Part shown: positions 10,794 through 19,692 of the stretch, piece by piece
Layout of the letters: every line of letters begins with the position of its first letter
Numbering within the stretch: the first letter of the stretch is position 1
DNA from: Stentor roeselii
Taxonomy: Eukaryota > Ciliophora > Heterotrichea > Heterotrichida > Stentoridae
DNA length: 46,054 nt
Direction: 5' to 3'
NCBI GenBank assembly: GCA_006503475.1
Contig: RSEH01000327.1
Span: forward strand, 1-46,054
Position numbers and translations under genes: made by a program
Notes under the pieces: model-generated
Seen by the model: only the letters and a program-made list of their open reading frames with translations
Told to the model about the DNA's origin: nothing
The model's database searches: none

Positions 10794-11153
10794 CTAGTTA
10801 GCTACGACTTTGGTGTAAATCTTAAGCGACGCGTGAGGATCACCGACCAAAGCAATGGTCCCTCGTTGTTCCAGGTCTCTCAGGGCTCTTCTGGCTAGTG
10901 AAACTCCGATTTTTAGCTTGTCGGCGACGACGGCTGGAGTAATCACTCGGCTTTTCGCTGGAATCTCGTTTAGGATCTTGTCGAGGGTCTCTTGCTCGAA
11001 GTATACTGCGCTGTCCAGCTTGTCCTTTACTTTGGATTTCGACCACTTCTTTTTCTTACCTTTCGAATCACCCCCTGCGTTTTTAGGCTTTGAGAGAAGA
11101 CTGACTTTCTTGCCTGAGTCTTTCTTCTTGTCGTCTGCCTTGCCTTTGGCCAT
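10794..11153 (-). CDS. RPS25: 40S ribosomal protein eS25
   Basis: 119 residues, the usual length for eS25. It has a lysine-rich N-terminus (KKKDSGKK, KGKKKKWSKSKVKDK), then the winged-helix core LDKILNEIPAKSRVITPAVV, LKIGVSLARRALRDLEQRG and LVGDPHASLKIYTK, all diagnostic of this small-subunit protein. The codons are visibly more GC-rich than in neighbouring genes, as expected for a highly expressed gene. No intron is detected. Upstream on its sense strand lies a dense array of CCCTAAAACCCC repeats (see the regulatory entry), which probably belongs to its promoter. Confidence 0.97.
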   Translation of the reverse strand: MAKGKADDKKKDSGKKVSLLSKPKNAGGDSKGKKKKWSKSKVKDKLDSAVYFEQETLDKILNEIPAKSRVITPAVVADKLKIGVSLARRALRDLEQRGTIALVGDPHASLKIYTKVVAN

Positions 11154-11188
11154 TTATATTTAGACTTATTTGAGGTCGATTTTTATGG

Positions 11189-11290
11189 AAGGGTTTAGAG
11201 GGTTTTAGGGATCTTGATTGGTTTAGAGGATTGGGTTGGGGTTTTAGGGGTTTGAGGGGTTTTAGGGGTTTTAGGGAGTTTAGGGATTTA
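11189..11290 (-). promoter_or_regulatory. Telomere-like C4A4T repeat array upstream of eS25
   Basis: Starting 36 nt before the eS25 ATG, the plus strand carries repeated GGGGTTTTA and variants (GGGTTTAGAGGG, GGGTTGGGG, GGGGTTTGAGGGG). The sense strand therefore reads CCCTAAAACCCCTAAAACCC. There are about ten G-runs of three or more within about 100 nt, enough for G-quadruplexes on the non-sense strand. Plant telo-boxes and yeast Rap1 sites are telomere-like elements in ribosomal protein promoters, so a promoter role is plausible but not shown. Confidence 0.5.
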
Positions 11291-11581
11291 GGAAGGAATT
11301 TGGAGTGGTTTTGGAGGAGTGGATAATGGATTTGAGAATTATTTTAGGATGGGGATTTAGATGGTTGTTGAAGTATCAATAAGTGATTATTACAAATAAT
11401 TGTACTACTTACTAATATCTCTTTATTCTATAATCAACTGCCCAGCCCAATACTCATATATTCTTATTACAATAAAATTACAATTTTTTATCTCATGAAA
11501 AAATCAGCATACTCATAAATCCACCTAAAACCTCCACATCCAAAATTTTCAAACCAATAAAATCTAATCCAAACATTAAGT
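11291..11581. other. Spacer with a strand-composition switch
   Basis: No gene is seen. The plus strand is G/T-rich up to about 11,360 (upstream of eS25), then becomes C/A-rich and G-poor to 11,581, just after the end of the next minus-strand gene. Confidence 0.45.
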
Positions 11582-14500
11582 TTAAATACTCTTAAATATC
11601 GGACTAAGTTTGTACCCCTTATTCAGGGTCTCATAAGCCAAGACTTCATACCCAAGCTGCTCAAAAGCCAAGAAAATCAAATTGAAATCTCCTTTAAATT
11701 CACTTAAATCAAAAGTACATGTTTGCGTATTCTTCGGAAAAATCAATGTATTTGTTCCTTTCTTCACAAAAGGGACCTGCAACCCAAAAAAATCAACCAT
11801 TTCCTCAACACAAAAGTCTTTTTCCAAATTTTTTCTAATTTCCGAAACCGAATTTAAATCAAGTCCCCAAATTCCCAGTTGATCAAGTTCAAAGCAAAAT
11901 TTATTCACAATTTTCTGATCAATGATATCAATTCCAATTGACTTGTAATAAAGAAGGACAGAGAAGAACTTTTGAGTTGTTTGAGAATAAATTATACTAT
12001 TGATGCTATCCTCGTTGACTTCCTGATATTCAACAAAAGAGCCCATTTTTGCATGCATGTACAAAATTTTTATTTTCGTGTCGAGTACAACTTTTTTATT
12101 GGGACTGAAAAGCTCCTTGGCCATATTAAATAATTCAATGCAGGAAGGATTTGATTCGAAGTTAACGTCGCATGCACTGACAATGGCGTCGATGTGATAA
12201 TCTCTTATTATTATATCTGGAGTTATGATATCAGTAAGCACCCTTCTGAAGATCTCTTTATTGCAAATCCCTCGAAGAGCTAAAGACTTCAAAATACTCA
12301 CCTTTGACTCTAAATTTAATTTCAAGTAATTTTTCCCGATTTCCACGAAAATCGTCTTGTATAAACTCTGGTTTTTTATTGGAAATTTGCAGAAACTTTG
12401 GCAATAATTTACTAAAAATTTTGGAGTTATAAAGGTATCATCTTTTTTCGCCATTTTATTTGCTTGGTCAAAAATATGCTCGATGAATTTTTCGTTATTT
12501 TTATAAGTTTTGATCTTGAAGTCCGTTAAAAGTTCGAACATGTCTTCAACATGAAAGATGTAAAGTTTTCCAAATTTTTCAGTAAAGTAGTTAATGATTT
12601 TTTCTTCCATTTGTGGACTGATCCATTTGAGAGAAGCGATTGCTTGTATCATAAGAGAACATTCTTTATAGTCTAGTCTTGGCCAGATATAATTAAGCTG
12701 TTTATCACTTACTTCAGTTAACAAGTAATCATTTATGAACTCTTTCAACTCTTCATCTTTCACACTTGAACATAAGAACAAATAACTCTCAATTTCATTT
12801 AAGGCGATTTCTTGGTTTAACTTCAGGACTTTTTCAATCAATTCTTCGTCTTCCTTTTCAAATAGCTTTAACCATTTTAAAGTATTCAGCACTTTTACAG
12901 ATTTTAACTCTGTGTCAGGAAGGGTCTTGATGTGATTCAATAATGCTCCGAAAAAGGGTTTGAAGTACTTATCAGCTTCCTTTGAATTTAAAATTTTAAA
13001 GAAAATTTCTGACTCGAACTCAAAAAAATCAGCATCAAAGACATTTCCATTTAAATCATTCAAGATTTTCGAAGATTCAACTATGTCTATCAGGGTGTTA
13101 GACTCTGAGATATTCGAAAGTAAGGCAAAGAGTTTTTGATCATCAGTCAAATTCGAGTTTTTCAAGATAAAAACAATAGCCCTTTGATGAAAATATTTCC
13201 CATTTGTTAAGAAGTCAGTTAAGTCATGGTTTGACAAGGTTTTAATTTGTTCCAGAAGCAAATTCTCCATACTTGAAGCTAAGGGCTTGAAATATCTCAC
13301 AAGTATTGAAAAGTAGGAGTATTTATCTAATAAATGTTTAAAATTACTGAGATTTTCAATACATTTGTCTACCTCATCAGCCATGATAATTAGAGGTCTT
13401 TTAAACATGCCGAAATTTTCAAAGTTTTGAAGGATGTCAAGGATTTCATATAAATCTTCGGACTGGGTTTTAAACTTAAGTCTGTCTTTTTCTTACGTTT
13501 TTTCTGAAGCTTTTGAAATAAATTTTAAGTATCTTGTGTACATAGACTTCACATTTCTTGTACAGTTAAAAATTTTTAAAATTTCTGAAAATGGTTGATT
13601 TCTTAAAGAAATTTCGTGATCTATAGTGAATTCCAAAAAGTTTTCATTTTTATTCATATGGTATATGTTTATAGTAGCGAGGACATGGGAAAAGTTGATA
13701 TTTCTGCTGTTTTTTAGATAATTTTCTACCATTTTTACGAAATCTTCAGGCAACTGCCCACAGATTGTAGCTAAGGATTCGACGGTCACTCCGATGTTTA
13801 GCCAGTTAAAGTCTTTTTGAGTGATTTTTTCACTTATGTTGCTATAAATGTATTTTTTTAAGGAGAAATTTATGTAAGACTGCTTTTTTTTTAGGATTTC
13901 TGCGATGTTGTAGTTGAGATGCATGAACTTTTGAGTTGACATCATTTGAAATGTCTCAGGAGGTAAATTGAAAATGTTTTTGAAGGAAAGCTGCTGGAAG
14001 TTTCTTTGAATTACTTCGCATTCGTTTATAATCTCGAAGATCCTGATTGAGTCGTTTAAAGGGTCCATTTCAATTTTGGTAGAAAGAAATATCAGAAACT
14101 TGTTTAAGATTCTTTCGGAGGTTTTGGAGATGTTGCCAATTCTAGTTAAAACTTGAACACAATCAATAATCGACTTGGCAGAATAGCTCTGAGACACCCT
14201 AAGTTCCATCAAATCAGCAGCTTCCTTAAAAAGTCTAAGATCCCTGACCCTAAAGTTAAAAAATGCAAGATTGATAAGCTGTGCAAGTTCATCCATATTA
14301 AGATACCCAGAATAAATCGTCTTCTTAAAAATCTGAGTAACTTCCCTTCTAGTCAAATGATTTTGACTCAAGTTTTTCGCCATCTCACAAAACTCCAACA
14401 CAGAAATTTTCTTACTAGTCATCCTTGAATGGAGTTCAGAAAGACAACTCTGGGAAAAGCCCATGTCCGAAACAAGAAGTCTTGAATAACTGCTGAAGTC

Positions 14501-14692
14501 TTTACAAGTCTTCAGAAGAGACTCGTTTGACATGGAGTTGAGTGACGGGATCAACAAGGAAAAGTCTTTAGTCTCCAGTTCTGGATTCCTTGCCTGTTCG
14601 ATCAGGTAGGGGGAAAGGTTCTGGTTTCTAGAAATGAAAGAGCGAAGAGGGGTTGAAAAATGAGATACAAATCTAGAAAGAACCTTCAGCAT
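11582..14692 (-). CDS. Large mitochondrial-type helical-repeat protein (FASTK/RAP-like), one intron
   Basis: Two long readings (14692-13493 and 13408-11582) are in the same frame. Between them is a single TAA inside GTAAGAAAAAGACAG (13496 down to 13482), a 15-nt GT...AG segment. Removing it fuses them into a protein of 1,031 residues. The N-terminus (MLKVLSRFVSHFSTPLRSFISRNQ) is rich in Arg/Ser and free of acids, like a mitochondrial presequence. The rest is a long run of leucine-rich helical repeats. The final 60 residues (for example IFLAFEQLGYEVLAYETLNKGY) are weakly reminiscent of a RAP domain. FASTK/RAP and OPR-type proteins bind organellar RNA, so a role in mitochondrial RNA processing is the best guess, not proven. 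Confidence 0.75.
13482..13496 (-). other. 15-nt intron joining two long ORFs
   Basis: Sense sequence GTAAGAAAAAGACAG, phase 2. It contains the only stop (TAA) between two same-frame ORFs of about 400 and 630 codons. Splicing turns ACG/TAA into ACA and keeps the frame. Confidence 0.82.
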
Positions 14693-14763
14693 ATTTACAA
14701 TAAATCATGAATCATAAGCTGGAGACCTTAAAGACTAGCTTAGTTGATTCAAAGTGACTTTCA

Positions 14764-15834
14764 ATGATTAATTATAAATTGATGGAAAGGAATAAAAGAA
14801 GACCTCTTCTACAAGTTTCACATTTTAACCATTCTTCAGATTCTAGTTTTTCTTCAACTCAAAGCACTGCAACTATCGTTCAAAAGGCCTTTGTCCCTGA
14901 TTTTGTTAACAATAGGAACCTTCGCCAGACACTTAACAGAACTTTTGACACTCGAGGCGAGAAACAACTGGGAAAAATTCTTGACTTTCAATTAAAAGTC
15001 AAGTCAAAAAGTCCTCCAAAGCGAAAATCTTTATCAGTTGCTGTGAAAAACCCGAATGATTTAATTATGGACGAGTTTTTCAGTATTTCTAGCGGAAAGG
15101 TCTGGAAACAACTTCTGGAAAACTTCAAAAACCACCCCAAGGCCCTGGTAAGACTTATTTCTTCAAGTGCCAGGGGAAAAAAAAGCCGAAAACTGAAGAA
15201 AAATATGAAAAACAAGGAAAAAGAAGAAAAAAAAGCTGAAAATGAAGAATTTGAAAGTGAAGACGAGGTCATCACCTTTAAAACAAGTGATTCAGTCCCT
15301 GAGGACTGGAGCAAGTCTTTACTTTGTTGGAAAGTAAAAAAAGGTGTCTTTCGAAGCACTTGTTACCCTGAAGACATCCAGAAAAGCCTCAGCAGCATGC
15401 CGAGGACCCAGGAAGGTCTTGAAAAAGGCATCGAAAAAGGACTGCATATTATTGAAAACTTCTTGTTGGAGATGCTCGGCACTGAAGAGGACATGGAAGT
15501 GTTTAAAACCAGCGCAAGTGTTGTAAGTCTTAAAGTTTACGAGAAACTCTTTGAAAAATGCTTGAATATGTCACGAATGAGGCTAAAAGCTATTAAAATC
15601 TTGAAACTTATCTTGAAAAGAGAAGATCATATGAAAAAAGTAATAAGTGGGAAAAAGTTTCATGCTAATGAGATCTGTCTTATTAACTGTGAGTTAAAAC
15701 CTGCACTTTTTGACTGGGAACAGGATAAAACAGTTCCTTTTAAATGTTTTATTTTCAATGGAGATAACTATTTGTGGAAGATAGAGAAGGATAACTTGGT
15801 GATTCAGAGAAGTCTGTTAAATAACTTAAACTAA
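14764..15834 (+). CDS. Conserved-looking basic/helical protein, unknown
   Basis: Predicted 356 residues, not recognised. The N-terminal 60 residues are Ser/Thr-rich. Next comes a short segment (RQTLNRTFDTRGEKQLGKILDFQL), then a basic-acidic low-complexity stretch (about 138-165, KKSRKLKKNMKNKEKEEKK followed by acidic residues). The C-terminal 180 residues are well folded in composition, with tryptophans, alternating helices and a beta-like end (FKCFIFNGDNYLWKIEKD). The start is 71 nt from the divergent mitochondrial-type gene. Its TAA overlaps the TAG of the convergent glutaredoxin gene by two nucleotides. Confidence 0.75.
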   Translation: MINYKLMERNKRRPLLQVSHFNHSSDSSFSSTQSTATIVQKAFVPDFVNNRNLRQTLNRTFDTRGEKQLGKILDFQLKVKSKSPPKRKSLSVAVKNPNDLIMDEFFSISSGKVWKQLLENFKNHPKALVRLISSSARGKKSRKLKKNMKNKEKEEKKAENEEFESEDEVITFKTSDSVPEDWSKSLLCWKVKKGVFRSTCYPEDIQKSLSSMPRTQEGLEKGIEKGLHIIENFLLEMLGTEEDMEVFKTSASVVSLKVYEKLFEKCLNMSRMRLKAIKILKLILKREDHMKKVISGKKFHANEICLINCELKPALFDWEQDKTVPFKCFIFNGDNYLWKIEKDNLVIQRSLLNNLN

Positions 15835-16199
15835 ATGTCTTTTGATGAGACTGAGTGCTTGTCGAAGAGTTCTTGTAAAGAGTTACTTTTATGCATTTCT
15901 GCTAAGATGTCAGCTCCTCCAATGAACTCCTTATTAATATAAAGCTGAGGATAAGTCGGCCAATCCGAGTACTTCTTCAGCTCCTCTCTCAAATAAGGGT
16001 CTTCCAAAATATTGTAAAAATAAAAATCCTTCACTTTATAATGATTCAAAACCTGCACCGCATAATTACTAAATCCACATTGAGGATTCGAAGGAGTACC
16101 CTTCATAAACAAGACAACTTTTCCCTTAGCAAGAACAGCTTCAATGATATCCTTTGCACTGTCCTCAGCTGAGAACCTTCGAAGAGCCATTCTAAACAT
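15831..16199 (-). CDS. Monothiol glutaredoxin, mitochondrial Grx5 type
   Basis: 122 residues with the monothiol active site CGFS at residues 41-44, the preceding KGTPSNPQ, the cis-proline region WPTYPQLY, and the GGADI glutathione-binding end. These are the hallmarks of single-domain CGFS glutaredoxins, which carry [2Fe-2S] clusters with glutathione in mitochondrial iron-sulfur assembly. The start MFRMALRRFS is short and basic, compatible with a mitochondrial targeting sequence. A second ATG at codon 4 would also serve. The gene's TAG (15831-15833) overlaps the TAA of the convergent gene (15832-15834), and its ATG lies 9 nt from the ATG of the divergent TBC gene. It is boxed in with almost no non-coding DNA. 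Confidence 0.95.
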   Translation of the reverse strand: MFRMALRRFSAEDSAKDIIEAVLAKGKVVLFMKGTPSNPQCGFSNYAVQVLNHYKVKDFYFYNILEDPYLREELKKYSDWPTYPQLYINKEFIGGADILAEMHKSNSLQELFDKHSVSSKDI

Positions 16200-16208
16200 T
16201 TATAAATC
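16200..16208. promoter_or_regulatory. 9-nt spacer between divergent starts
   Basis: Only TTATAAATC lies between the two start codons. It contains TATAAAT, itself part of a TATAAATCAT/ATGATTTATA context readable from both sides. Any promoter must lie largely within the two coding regions, unless the glutaredoxin starts at its second ATG (18 nt). Confidence 0.45.
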
Positions 16209-17699
16209 ATGGAATCCTCAGATCAAGACTTTCCAGAAGAAAAACTTGACGTTCATTCATTTTTTCACTCAATTTACCAAAAATCCGAAGACCTTCGGTC
16301 CTTAGCTAGAACTGGACAACTAGGCTCTCTTCACAATCGCTTCATAATCTGGAGGATCTTTCTCAACATCTTCCCAGAAACCGGAAGTATGGAAGACTGG
16401 CTTATTTCTTTAAGAAAATACCGAAAAAACTACGAAAATCTTAAAAATTCTTTAAATTCTTTGAATTCTGTTGAAGCTAAAAACATGGACCCTTCTATTT
16501 TCAATCCTCTTTCACAAGCAAGTGAAAATCCTTGGAATGAGTTTTACCAGGACAATGAGTTAAAGCAAACAATTAGAAATGACGTTGATCGCACTTTTCA
16601 GGAACGAGCTCTTTTTCAAAAGGAAGAAACTAAAGCGGTTTTATTGCAGGTTCTTTTTATCTGGGCAAAAAAAAACTCGATTGGTTATCGACAAGGCATG
16701 AATGAGTTACTTGCTGTTTTTTTCATTGTCGCATTTTTAGAAAAAGCGGAAAATATTGAAGCCGATTCAGAAGAAGTGAAAAATTTGATCTTGGAGTTTA
16801 ATGATCCGAAGTTTATTGAAGCTGATATTTTTGAAATGTTTTCAAAGCTCATGGACCTCGGGGTTAAAGAGATGTTTCTTCCAGTAATGACGAAAAAACC
16901 GAAGCTACTTGGAAATTTAATCTCATTCGACAAGCAATCCCTTGAAAACGATTTGGTTAATTCAGACAAGTCCCTCGACGCAAAAACTTCTTCAATTCTA
17001 AAAAAATGTCACCGAGTTCATCATCGTCTTTTGCCAGCTTTAGACAAACAGCTTTACAATTTTATAGAATCACAAAAAATCGAGCCTCAGATCTACTTAC
17101 AACGTTGGCTTCGTTGCATGTTAACTCGAGAATTCAACTTAGCTAACACCCTGGTTCTTTGGGACAGCATCTTTGCAGATGTTTTCATTTTAAAAGAAAA
17201 TAAAATCGAGTCTTTTACTGGAAAATTGGACTTTACCCGAGAACTCATTTTTTTAGAGTTCTTGTCAGTTGCCATGGTTATCTTTGTGAGAAGTTTTCGT
17301 ATTCGTTAAACAGTTCTTCAGTCAGACTCGACTGGAATCCTCAGGCGACTGCTGAAGTTTCCACCTGTTGAAGACGTCAGGACCATCATCAGCATGGCCC
17401 AAGGGTACCAGGACAGGGTGTTAACTGGAAAAGGAGTCACTGTTCCTCAGATTCACCTTGAAGAAGAAATTTTCAGATCAAAAGAAGAAAAAAAAAATCA
17501 AGTTGTTTTTATTTCTTCTCCTAAAAGTAAAGCAAAAATCAGTGAAAAAGTGGAAAATGTCGTCGATTTGATGAAGAAATTATTGGAATGGTGAGGGTCA
17601 TTTAGTGGAACTATTGATAAGGAAAAAATTGATGATGTCATTGAAAGACTATTGGAGGTTAAGGAAGATGTTGCAAGGATGCCTAGAAAAATTAGATGA
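16209..17699 (+). CDS. TBC-domain Rab GTPase-activating protein (TBC1D5-like), two introns
   Basis: A single gene of 486 codons (485 residues) once two 15-nt introns are removed. The TBC domain carries both catalytic fingers: IRNDVDRTF with the arginine at residue 128, and YRQGMNEL with the glutamine at 162. The intron at 17299-17313 restores VIFVRSFLLQSDSTGI followed by LLKFPPVEDV, which aligns without gaps to my memory of the TBC1D5 end of the domain. The intron at 17591-17605 removes a TGA and extends the reading to TGA 17697-17699. Human TBC1D5 acts on Rab7 with retromer in endosome sorting. The exact Rab here is unknown. Confidence 0.88.
17299..17313 (+). other. 15-nt intron 1 of the TBC gene
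   Basis: GTATTCGTTAAACAG, phase 1, contains the in-frame TAA. Its removal restores the conserved end of the TBC domain without gaps, the best evidence for a 15-nt intron in the window. Confidence 0.9.
17591..17605 (+). other. 15-nt intron 2 of the TBC gene
   Basis: GTGAGGGTCATTTAG, phase 2, contains the in-frame TGA. Splicing continues the reading into KEKIDDVIERLLEVKEDV, a helix like the one before it. Confidence 0.82.
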
Positions 17700-17710
17700 A
17701 AATAATAAAT

Positions 17711-18298
17711 ATGCTGCCTTTTGAGACTGAAAGACAACTCGCTCCACCTTCGAAGTTCTTGTCAAAAGAAGGTCTAATGTTGAGTTTTGATTACTTTCTC
17801 TCTTCTGAATCATCGAATACTTTCGAGTTCGCTTTGAAGACTATTGTGAGGATAAGCTTTTTAGTGTGTTCTGTTGAACTTTTAGCATTTTTGTTCAGTT
17901 TTTCTGATTTAGGGACGATTTTAGTGACTTTTCAAGAAACTGCTTTTTTTGTTGTCCTGGTTTTATTCAACTTGACTTCAATTGGAAATGATTTTTTTTC
18001 AGCTTACGCGTTTCAGTCAAAAAATGAGAAGTTTATTCGGAGGAGTTTTTTTTGGAGTGCTGGTCTTTATGCTTCGGCTTTTGGACTTTTTGTTGTTCTT
18101 TGTGTTATCACTTCGAAAAGGCCTGAGACCTTGAAAGACAAGTACCCGATCCAGATGGAATTAGAAGTGAATGTTTACACTTATATCAACCTTGCACTGG
18201 TTTTCTTAGGTTTTAACTTGTTTTATGTTGGAAGACTTGTGCTTGTTTATAAGTCTTATCAAAATATTCAAAAACTACTGGAAAATTCTGATATTTAG
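17711..18298 (+). CDS. Four-span membrane protein, unknown
   Basis: Predicted 195 residues with four hydrophobic segments: about 45-67 (ISFLVCSVELLAFLFSF), 73-95 (VTFQETAFFVVLVLFNLTSI), 115-137 (GLYASAFGLFVVLCVI) and 158-180 (LALVFLGFNLFYVGRLVLVY). Loops are short, with a Lys/Arg-rich stretch between spans two and three. No family is recognised. An in-frame ATG at 17696 overlaps the TGA of the TBC gene, but it is followed by KIIN and I prefer the ATG at 17711, 11 nt after that stop. It is convergent with the 18391 gene. Confidence 0.7.
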   Translation: MLPFETERQLAPPSKFLSKEGLMLSFDYFLSSESSNTFEFALKTIVRISFLVCSVELLAFLFSFSDLGTILVTFQETAFFVVLVLFNLTSIGNDFFSAYAFQSKNEKFIRRSFFWSAGLYASAFGLFVVLCVITSKRPETLKDKYPIQMELEVNVYTYINLALVFLGFNLFYVGRLVLVYKSYQNIQKLLENSDI

Positions 18299-18390
18299 AA
18301 CTAGTTTTATTTGAATTAGTTAGATATTGTTAAGAATGGTTGTTGGGATTTAGATTTATTAAGCTTTGAACTGATATCTTAACTAAACTT

Positions 18391-19692
18391 TTAAACTTTT
18401 GAATCTTCCTCGGCTTCGATGTTTGGCTTGATTTTTCTGTCTTTTTTCTTTTTTCTTTTGTATTTTTTGGGCTCGTGACTTCCGTCAGATACGTGGTAGA
18501 TGTTGTTGCAGTTTCTGATGAACTTACTTATTTTCCCTGGAAGCTCGTGTCTTAGTTTTATATCTATTTCGTCTTTCTGGTAATAGAGTTCCTTGGAAGG
18601 TGCTTTGTCCTTTTCAACTACAGTTACAGCTTCTCTCTGAATCAAGCTTTTTTCAATCATTTTTTTCTCTCTCTTATGTTCCTTTTTTTTCATCTTCTGT
18701 ATTTTCTTCTCATTCAACTTCTCAACTTTTCTCTTCCACATGAAAAAGTAAGTCTTAATACTTTTCAAGCTGAACTCCTGCCTATACATAGTCGCTTTTT
18801 TCAATATCTCCTGTTTCATCTTTTTGCTAAGAACCGAGTGAACTTCAATTCCAGCGTCAGTATCCGGGTTCCCTTCAACAGCGCTCATTTCAACAGCCTG
18901 ATCCTCTTTCCTTTCAGTAAATTCTTTACTTTTTTTACTAGCAGTAGCTTTATATTCATAGCTTTCATCAATAACATGCACTTCTTCATCACTTTCAATA
19001 ACAAAAGCTCCAGTTTTAGCAATACTTTTCCTATTCCTATCAAAAGCCTTTACATTAACAGTCCCAGCGATTTTCGTTGCCAAGTCAGAAAATTCGATTT
19101 TCGCTTTATCTAAAAGATTTTCAGTTTCTTCTTGAAGATTGAACCAGTTCGTTTTGAACCTCTCGTCAAGGTCAACGAAAAAAGGGTTGACTTTAAAAAA
19201 TTCTGGAAGATCTTCAAATATTTCTTTGTTTGACCTGGGCCTGTACACCACGACCTCTTTAAAATCGCAGAAAGGACTTGGCTGGACTAGTTTTTTTTCT
19301 CTGTTGACGGGAAAGATTTCTTTGAACTTCGGAGGACGAATCTGCTCGAAGAGGCTTTTTTTTGCTTTCCAGTTTTCATAGGCTTCGGAGGCCTTTTTGC
19401 TGAAGTTCAGGTCGCATTTTAATTTAAGTTCTTCTTCGATTTCGGTGTCTGAACCTTCGTAAGGCCATTCCATCACTTCTTTTGTTACTTTTGATAACTT
19501 TGTGCCTTTTTCGAAGTTCTTTTTTTTACGGTAGAAAAAGTTGTACTCGGGAAGATTATTTCGATCGATTAGACGCTTTGTTTCGGTTTTTTCTCTTTCT
19601 GTGTCTGAATTGGTTTGGAAGAAACGACTTTGACTGTCTTCTTGGGAAAAACATTCGTCTTCGGTTAGGGAGTCAGGGTCATCTTTAAGCAT
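18391..19692 (-). CDS. Charged, partly coiled-coil protein, unknown
   Basis: Predicted 433 residues, highly charged and mostly disordered or helical. Aromatic-tryptophan helices (ETKRLIDRNNLPEYNFFY, IKTYFFMWKRKVEKL) alternate with Lys/Glu-rich runs, and the C-terminus is basic (KKYKRKKKKDRKIK), possibly a nuclear or microtubule-binding signal. The TYFFMWKRKVE segment slightly resembles Sfi1/centrin-binding helices, but there is only one. The open frame extends to an ATG at 19818. I choose 19692 because the extra 126 nt have the C-rich, G-poor makeup of upstream regions here and the peptide there is unlike the rest. No family is recognised. Confidence 0.6.
   Translation of the reverse strand: MLKDDPDSLTEDECFSQEDSQSRFFQTNSDTEREKTETKRLIDRNNLPEYNFFYRKKKNFEKGTKLSKVTKEVMEWPYEGSDTEIEEELKLKCDLNFSKKASEAYENWKAKKSLFEQIRPPKFKEIFPVNREKKLVQPSPFCDFKEVVVYRPRSNKEIFEDLPEFFKVNPFFVDLDERFKTNWFNLQEETENLLDKAKIEFSDLATKIAGTVNVKAFDRNRKSIAKTGAFVIESDEEVHVIDESYEYKATASKKSKEFTERKEDQAVEMSAVEGNPDTDAGIEVHSVLSKKMKQEILKKATMYRQEFSLKSIKTYFFMWKRKVEKLNEKKIQKMKKKEHKREKKMIEKSLIQREAVTVVEKDKAPSKELYYQKDEIDIKLRHELPGKISKFIRNCNNIYHVSDGSHEPKKYKRKKKKDRKIKPNIEAEEDSKV

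Noticed and set aside
11189-11290. A true chromosome end or telomere
   Set aside because: Genes continue on both sides and the repeats are imperfect and short.
17394-17594. A separate small gene downstream of the TBC ORF
   Set aside because: It is in the same frame as the TBC ORF and completes its domain once the 15-nt intron is removed; its ATG is internal.
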